Positions 31,870 to 36,344 of a DNA stretch of 36,344 nucleotides are shown here, in pieces. The number at the start of each line of letters is the position of its first letter. Position 1 is the stretch's first letter. The translations under genes and the position numbers were made by a program. The DNA is from CAZDVK01 sp964508915 (GTDB lineage Bacteria; Pseudomonadota; Alphaproteobacteria; Paracaedibacterales; CAIULA01): positions 1 through 36,344 of the forward strand of contig CAZDVK010000016.1 in NCBI GenBank assembly GCA_964508915.1, in the 5' to 3' direction. The notes beneath the pieces are model-generated. The model worked only from the letters and a program-made list of their open reading frames with translations. It was not told the DNA's origin and searched no databases.

Positions 31870-33246
31870 ATGTTTTTAAGATTTTTCGTTGGGTTGCTGA
31901 TATTGGTTCAATCAGCTGGTGCAAGTACTTTTTCGTCTTCTTACGATAGAATGGGTTGGCCAACGGCAGCACCACGGTGGGCAACTTCTGCGGCTTCCCC
32001 TCCCGCAATCTATGACGGAATAATTCGTGATGAATTGGGCAGAGTGGGCAGGAATGTAATTGGCGCTGTTCAAAACCTTCAAAGAAGAGCAGAAAGAACA
32101 GGCAAAGACAGCAAGGTTGCCCTAGCAGCCCTTTTATCGACAGGTTATGGAGTTGGGGGTATTTCTGAACGTGCTGCAACGAAGGATGAACAAGATGTTA
32201 TTCTGCAGGCTGCCGCAACAGCCTTTAATGGATTAAGTGTTTTAGAAGTTACAAATTCCTTAAGCCAATGGGAATCGACAGATTTTACAGCCCGTTTGTG
32301 GGCAGCAGGGCCAAATGCCCAAACTCACCACGCTGTTATGCGGGCCTTTGGGTTGGCAGCATTATACAATAAAGCCGGGGAACACAGCGTTCCAACAATT
32401 ATGCAACATGTTTCTCAGGGTTTTGATGGCATTAGCTTTCAAAGCAGTATAGGAATTGGTAGCTTTTTAAGAAATTATGCTTTTCAGCATGGGTTTTATG
32501 AAGCTGACGCACCAGGTCAATTCGAAGTTTACGATCCTATTTGGGCCAGTTACGTTGAAGGGTTTGACCGAATTCGTGCAGCTTTAGCAGGGCTAGAAGT
32601 AAAAAGGCAAGGTGGTGACATGCCAGACGGCCAACAAAAAGGTAAAACAAGAACTGCTTGGCCAAAAGTTGTATTCGTATCTAACTACAATAACTGGGAT
32701 GAACATGCAACCTATCACGCTTTAAAACTTGATACGAAATATGTTGTTTTTCAAGCGCCAGCTTGGGAAACAGATGAACCTGATTCGTGGCGTATTCGTC
32801 CTCACGGTGCTATTTTTCCTGATGTAGCGGACAATGCTAATGTTGCAGCAGATGTTGGGGTATCTATTTGTGATTTTATGTCAACTACATGGAATCCTTT
32901 AAATGTGGCAGGTGGCATTTCTATTCACCCCGGTGGAGATAGGGCGGGGCAAAGCATTTTATCTCCACCCAATATGGAAATTTCTGCTGAAATTTTACCA
33001 CAAGGTGTTATAAGCAGAACCTGCTCGTTTTTATCATATGTTAACTCAAGCAGCTTAACGCATCCGATTTTTACATTCCATTGTGTTGGTTCGATGGCTA
33101 TCGATTTCTGGAGTGGCTCTAGATCTTTAAGCAAATTCGACATTTCGCAGGCTTTTTTAAGGATGCAAATCAGAACAGCTGCCGATTCTAGGGAAAAAAC
33201 CCATGTGGAACGTATGATCAAATTTATGTCTATTAAGTTTAGTTGA
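31870..33246 (+). CDS. secreted protein of unknown function, tandem paralog A
   Basis: The product is 458 aa from the ATG at 31870. The frame is open back to a GTG at 31843, but the ATG starts a clean signal peptide (MFLRFFVGLLILVQSAGAS, cleavage about residue 18). A Pro/Ala/Ser linker follows to about residue 45. A helix-rich domain starting at DGIIRDELG runs to about residue 240 and is Ala-rich with many Gln. The C-terminal domain looks beta-rich, with WRIRPHGAIFPD, GGISIHPGGDRAGQS, SPPNMEISAEILP and IFTFHCVGS. I recognise no family and no catalytic motif. The next gene is a tandem copy; both were duplicated with their ribosome-binding region (AAAAAAGATGG here). A surface or host-directed role is only a guess. 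Confidence 0.85.
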   Translation: MFLRFFVGLLILVQSAGASTFSSSYDRMGWPTAAPRWATSAASPPAIYDGIIRDELGRVGRNVIGAVQNLQRRAERTGKDSKVALAALLSTGYGVGGISERAATKDEQDVILQAAATAFNGLSVLEVTNSLSQWESTDFTARLWAAGPNAQTHHAVMRAFGLAALYNKAGEHSVPTIMQHVSQGFDGISFQSSIGIGSFLRNYAFQHGFYEADAPGQFEVYDPIWASYVEGFDRIRAALAGLEVKRQGGDMPDGQQKGKTRTAWPKVVFVSNYNNWDEHATYHALKLDTKYVVFQAPAWETDEPDSWRIRPHGAIFPDVADNANVAADVGVSICDFMSTTWNPLNVAGGISIHPGGDRAGQSILSPPNMEISAEILPQGVISRTCSFLSYVNSSSLTHPIFTFHCVGSMAIDFWSGSRSLSKFDISQAFLRMQIRTAADSREKTHVERMIKFMSIKFS

Positions 33247-33286
33247 TATAGTGTTCTCTAGAATGGATTTTTTAAAAGGTAATTAT

Positions 33287-34627
33287 ATGTTTTTAAAATT
33301 TTTTATTGGTTCCCTAATAGTGGTTCAATCAGCTGGTGCAAGTAACTTTTTGCCTTCTTATGATAGAGCTTGTCCAACAGCAGCACCACGTCGTGCGGCT
33401 CCTGCTACCTCCTCCTCCGCAACCTATGACGGGATAATTCGTGATGAATTGGGAAAAGCAGGCAATAAGGTAATTGGCGCTGTTCAAAACCTTCAAAAAA
33501 GAGCAGAAAGAACAGGCAAAGACAGCAAGGTTGCCCTGGCGGCCCTTTTATCGACAGGTTATGGGGTTGGGGGTATTTCCGAACGCGCTGCAACGAAGGA
33601 TGAACAAGATGTTATTCTGCAGGCTGCTGCAACAGCCTTTAATGGATTAGGTGTTTTAGAAGTTACAGGTTGCTTAAGCCAATGGGAATCGACAGATTTT
33701 AAGTGGCGTTTAAAGACAGCCGGACCAAATGCCCAAACACACCACACCGTTATGCGGGCCTTTGGTTTGGCAGCATTATACCATAAGGCCAAGGAAGACA
33801 GTGTTTCAACAATTATGCAACATGTTTCTCAGGGTTTTGATGGCATTAGCTTTCAAAGCAGTATAGGAATTGTTAGCTTTTTAAGAAATTATGCTGATGG
33901 GCACCGTTGGGCCGATTACGTTGAAGGGTTTGACCGAATTCATGCGGCTTTAGCGGGGTTAGAAGTAAAAAGACAGGGTGGTTCCTATTACAATCCTTTG
34001 ACCCCAAAAATCGGTCAGACTAGAACTACATGGCCGAAAGTGGTTTTTGTTTCCACATACCATGGTTGGGCTGCGAGCTATACCTATAAGGCAATAAAAG
34101 TTGGCAGTAATAGGAACATTGTATTTGGAGCCCCCAATTATACCCACACGAGTCGTGTAGATAATAGTACTGTTCATGGGTGGCGTGTTCGGCCCCATGG
34201 TGCTATTTTCCCAGACCTACCCAATGATGGTAAAGATGAAGCAGGCGTTAATGTAGCTATTTATGATTTTGTGTCACCTAATTTTCAGGACTTAAATTGT
34301 GAGGGTGGTGTTTCTATTCATCCACACGATCGTACTCCTAAACAAAGTGTTTTATCACCAGCCAATATGGAAATTCCTGCTGAAGTTTTACCCAGTGGTG
34401 AATTGCGGAAAGTTTATTCGTTTATATCGTATGTTGCTTCAACTAACCCAATTTATACGTTTCATTGTGTCGGACCTTCGATCACCCATCGAGATACTGC
34501 ATGGTATCCTCAAAATGACAAGGATGTTAAGGATGTTTCAGAAGTGTTTTTATGGATGTTGATTAGAAGCTCTCTTAACAAACCCCATGTGGAACGCATG
34601 ATTGAATTTATATCTACCAAGGGTTGA
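33287..34627 (+). CDS. secreted protein of unknown function, tandem paralog B
   Basis: The product is 446 aa from the ATG at 33287, again with a signal peptide (MFLKFFIGSLIVVQSAGAS) and an AAAGGT ribosome site 7 bases upstream. Residues from about 50 to 195 are nearly identical to paralog A, including at the DNA level. Relative to A it lacks about 16 residues just before YVEGFDRI. After KRQGG the two diverge sharply. The order of conserved C-terminal elements is kept: WRVRPHGAIFPD, GGVSIHPHDR, SPANMEIPAEVLP, IYTFHCVG, HVERMIEF. The gap to A is 40 bases, so the pair is probably one transcript. Function unknown. Confidence 0.85.
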   Translation: MFLKFFIGSLIVVQSAGASNFLPSYDRACPTAAPRRAAPATSSSATYDGIIRDELGKAGNKVIGAVQNLQKRAERTGKDSKVALAALLSTGYGVGGISERAATKDEQDVILQAAATAFNGLGVLEVTGCLSQWESTDFKWRLKTAGPNAQTHHTVMRAFGLAALYHKAKEDSVSTIMQHVSQGFDGISFQSSIGIVSFLRNYADGHRWADYVEGFDRIHAALAGLEVKRQGGSYYNPLTPKIGQTRTTWPKVVFVSTYHGWAASYTYKAIKVGSNRNIVFGAPNYTHTSRVDNSTVHGWRVRPHGAIFPDLPNDGKDEAGVNVAIYDFVSPNFQDLNCEGGVSIHPHDRTPKQSVLSPANMEIPAEVLPSGELRKVYSFISYVASTNPIYTFHCVGPSITHRDTAWYPQNDKDVKDVSEVFLWMLIRSSLNKPHVERMIEFISTKG

Positions 34628-34667
34628 TTTACCCCTTTTCTTGACGGCGGCGGTGTAAATTCGTAAG

Positions 34668-34690
34668 TTTTATTATGTTTTTTAATAAAA
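34668..34690 (+). terminator. AT-only hairpin after paralog B
   Basis: TTTTATTA (34668-34675) pairs perfectly with TAATAAAA (34683-34690) around a T-rich loop. It ends 9 bases before the ATG of the GNAT gene, so it could be a weak terminator for the paralog pair or a fold in the leader of the next gene. Confidence 0.3.
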
Positions 34691-34699
34691 TGTGATTTC

Positions 34700-35329
34700 A
34701 TGAACGAAATTCACCTTCCTGCCTATACCATTCAAACCTTTCAGGGTAATTCCTTAAAGCAAAATTATAACGATATTTTGCCCGATTTAATGCGTTTGCG
34801 ATTATCTGTTTTTTACGAATATCCTTACCTGTATGTGGGGAATGAGGATGAAGAACGCAATTATTCAGAACGATATTTAAGTATACCAGAGGCGGTTGTG
34901 GTTTTAGTTCGTGATGCAAAAGGGCACATTGTTGGTGCGTCAACGGGTGCGCCCTTGCGCCATGAATTGAATTGTTTTCAAGAGCCGTTTTTAACAAAAA
35001 ATCGCCCCATTGATAATGTTTATTATTGTGCCGAATCCATGCTGATGCCTGAACATAGAGGGCATGGTTTATACAAATATTTTTTTCAAGAACGGGAAAA
35101 AGCAGCACGTTTAGCCAATTGCAACCAAACAGTTTTTATTTCTGTTAATCGACCCCCGAATCACCCCCTGCGCCCTGAAAATTATCAAGATGTGAAAATT
35201 ATGTGGCCGCACTATGGTTATGAACAAGACCCAGACCTACATTTGACGTTTTCGTATTTGGAACGGGAAGAAAATGAACCGTCACCCAAAACGTTCAGTT
35301 TTTGGGTGAAAAAACTAGACAATAAATGA
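34700..35329 (+). CDS. GNAT family acetyltransferase paired with a nitrilase-type hydrolase
   Basis: The product is 209 aa. The acetyl-CoA loop MPEHRGHGLYKYFFQERE (about residues 115-132) follows a beta strand with YCAESMLM, as in the GNAT fold. The N-terminal part (MRLRLSVFYEYPYLYVGNEDEERNY) is typical of the GNAT domain that is fused to a carbon-nitrogen hydrolase in some bacteria (the Bacillus YhcX type). Here the hydrolase is a separate gene 15 bases downstream. The substrate is unknown; the pair may act on one amine or amide compound. No -35/-10 pair of good quality was found, although TTGACG lies 69 bases upstream. Confidence 0.82.
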   Translation: MNEIHLPAYTIQTFQGNSLKQNYNDILPDLMRLRLSVFYEYPYLYVGNEDEERNYSERYLSIPEAVVVLVRDAKGHIVGASTGAPLRHELNCFQEPFLTKNRPIDNVYYCAESMLMPEHRGHGLYKYFFQEREKAARLANCNQTVFISVNRPPNHPLRPENYQDVKIMWPHYGYEQDPDLHLTFSYLEREENEPSPKTFSFWVKKLDNK

Positions 35330-35344
35330 AGGTTTTTTAATTTC

Positions 35345-36202
35345 GTGATTGTTGCAACAACCCAATATCCACTTGAACAGCTGCCCTCTTTGCAAACTGT
35401 GATCGATAAAATGGACAACTTTTCCCAGCAAGCAAAAAACATGGGGGCACAAATCCTTTTGCTTCCAGAATATGCTGGGCTTGAGTGGTGTTGGATTCAT
35501 AAAGCCCCATTTTTTGAACAAGTCTGTTGGTTTTACGAAAACGCTTTTTCGCAGTATTTGGAAACGTTTCAACACCTTGCTGGGCATTATGGGCTGTATA
35601 TTCAGCCAGGCACAGTTTTTTCAAAAGATGGTGATTTTTTTTATAATCGCGCCTATTTTTTTAGTTCTGATGGTAAAATTGGGTTTCAGGATAAAATACA
35701 CCTAACTGTTTCTGAAAAAAACGAAGGCTGGATTGCACCCGGAAAAACATTATCATATTTTGAAACGTCCTTTGGCAAAATAGCCATTGCTGTTTGTTAT
35801 GATGTGGAGTTTCCAGAACTTCAATATTATCATCTAAAAAACAATGTCTCTCTTCTTTTGGTGCCCAGCTATACAGACACAATGCATGGATTTAATCGGG
35901 TACAATTAAGTTGTCGGGCACGTGCGCATGAACATCAAATTTATGTGGCTCAGGCTTGTGCTGCGGGCCTTGTGAATTGTTCATTTTTAGATGAAAAAGC
36001 CTGTGGCCAAGCTGGAATTTTTGGTCCACTGAGCGGGGATTTCCCAAACGATGGGATTTTGCAAAAATCTAATCATGAAAAAATAATTTTAGAAACCTTA
36101 TGCTTGAAACGCCTTAATCATGCACAAGACGAAGGGGATGTACGCTTACATCAAGACCGTATGGTACAGCTATTACCAGATTATAAAATTTGGAATTTTT
36201 AG
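35345..36202 (+). CDS. carbon-nitrogen hydrolase (nitrilase superfamily)
   Basis: The product is 285 aa from a GTG start at 35345. The catalytic triad is complete: Glu42 (LLLPEYAGLE), Lys117 (GFQDKIHLT) and Cys151 (AVCYDVEFPEL). A further conserved stretch, RARAHEHQIYVAQA, follows. The family hydrolyses amides, nitriles or carbamoyl groups; the substrate is unknown. It follows the GNAT gene by 15 bases, matching the order of domains in fused GNAT/C-N hydrolase proteins, so both probably act together. Only a weak AAGG stands before the GTG. Length is normal for a stand-alone nitrilase-superfamily enzyme. Confidence 0.92.
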   Translation: MIVATTQYPLEQLPSLQTVIDKMDNFSQQAKNMGAQILLLPEYAGLEWCWIHKAPFFEQVCWFYENAFSQYLETFQHLAGHYGLYIQPGTVFSKDGDFFYNRAYFFSSDGKIGFQDKIHLTVSEKNEGWIAPGKTLSYFETSFGKIAIAVCYDVEFPELQYYHLKNNVSLLLVPSYTDTMHGFNRVQLSCRARAHEHQIYVAQACAAGLVNCSFLDEKACGQAGIFGPLSGDFPNDGILQKSNHEKIILETLCLKRLNHAQDEGDVRLHQDRMVQLLPDYKIWNF

Positions 36203-36257
36203 ATTCTGATTTGGATAATTCAAATAAGGCTTTGATGGCTTCTATCGCTATACAAAC

Positions 36258-36308
36258 ATACTCCGCCCACTGCGTGGGGCCCACCTAGGCCCCACAAAAA
36301 CCAGTGCA
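36258..36308 (-). repeat. GC-rich hairpin repeat, right-end copy (inverted)
   Basis: Reading the minus strand, this repeats the element at 7-54: TGCACTGGTTT, GGTGG, ACGCAGT, GGGCGG and GTAT in the same order. It has CCCAC-TGC-GTGGG (36266-36278) and a longer stem GGGGCC/GGCCCC (36276-36293). The GC-rich sequence continues to the end of the window. No gene was seen in 36203-36344. Confidence 0.65.
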
Positions 36309-36344
36309 CAGCGCCACCCCTCCGCGCACCTCAACAAAGCTCCG

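Noticed and set aside
34698..35108. Open frame of 136 aa on minus opposite the GNAT gene
   Set aside because: The plus-strand GNAT motif and spacing to the nitrilase gene are convincing; the minus frame shows no domain.
1..36344. tRNA genes, rRNA, CRISPR arrays, transposases, integrases or toxin-antitoxin pairs
   Set aside because: Looked for on both strands by eye; no cloverleaf, regular repeat-spacer pattern or matching protein was found.

Overview
The window looks like a gene-dense, moderately AT-rich chromosomal contig from an alphaproteobacterium. The evidence is an aa3-type cytochrome oxidase pair (coxB-coxA), a tsaE-amgK pair, erpA, PlsY, and a tssK-tssL-tssM block of a type VI secretion system (T6SS). 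A host-associated lineage such as the Holosporales/Paracaedibacter group would fit, but that is an inference and no rRNA is present to test it. No tRNA, rRNA, CRISPR array, transposase or integrase gene was seen. No gene-free stretch exceeds 300 bases.

Layout. (1) 1-9379, all minus strand: a Nudix-GNAT pair, then tssK-tssL-tssM (transcribed 7801 to 1173), and upstream of these a separate Sec-secreted protein of unknown family (8012-9379) ending in a strong hairpin. (2) 9544-16073, DNA repair and housekeeping: ada-alkD on plus face the operon erpA-tsaE-amgK-rsmI-uvrB on minus, and a small palindromic element lies between the converging ends. (3) 16324-18691: coxB-coxA on plus, without the usual ctaB/ctaG/coxC. 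(4) 18699-30320: a ten-gene, tightly packed minus-strand operon for nucleotide sugars and surface glycans. It has a recognisable promoter at 30356-30384. It encodes a GDP-mannose 3,5-epimerase-like enzyme, NAD+ synthetase, two GT-A-type transferases, a nucleotide-sugar dehydrogenase, ManC, a methyltransferase, GalE, a polytopic membrane protein and a GtrB/DPM-like transferase. (5) 30369-31699: an RluA-family pseudouridine synthase convergent with plsY. (6) 31870-34627: two tandem secreted paralogs of unknown function with a nearly identical N-terminal half and a diverged C-terminal half. (7) 34700-36202: a GNAT protein followed by a nitrilase-superfamily hydrolase, a pair found fused in other bacteria.

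How the genes work together. ManC would make GDP-mannose, the epimerase would convert it to GDP-L-galactose/L-gulose, and GalE would make UDP-galactose. The dehydrogenase would supply a uronic acid, and the transferases and membrane protein would build or decorate a surface polysaccharide. The T6SS block supplies the baseplate/membrane-complex subunits TssK, TssL and TssM only; the sheath, tube, ATPase and tip genes must lie elsewhere if the system works. The three secreted proteins without a recognised family (8012-9379, 31870-33246, 33287-34627) are the best candidates for something undescribed. The two ends of the window carry inverted copies of one GC-rich, hairpin-forming repeat, which probably explains why the contig ends there.
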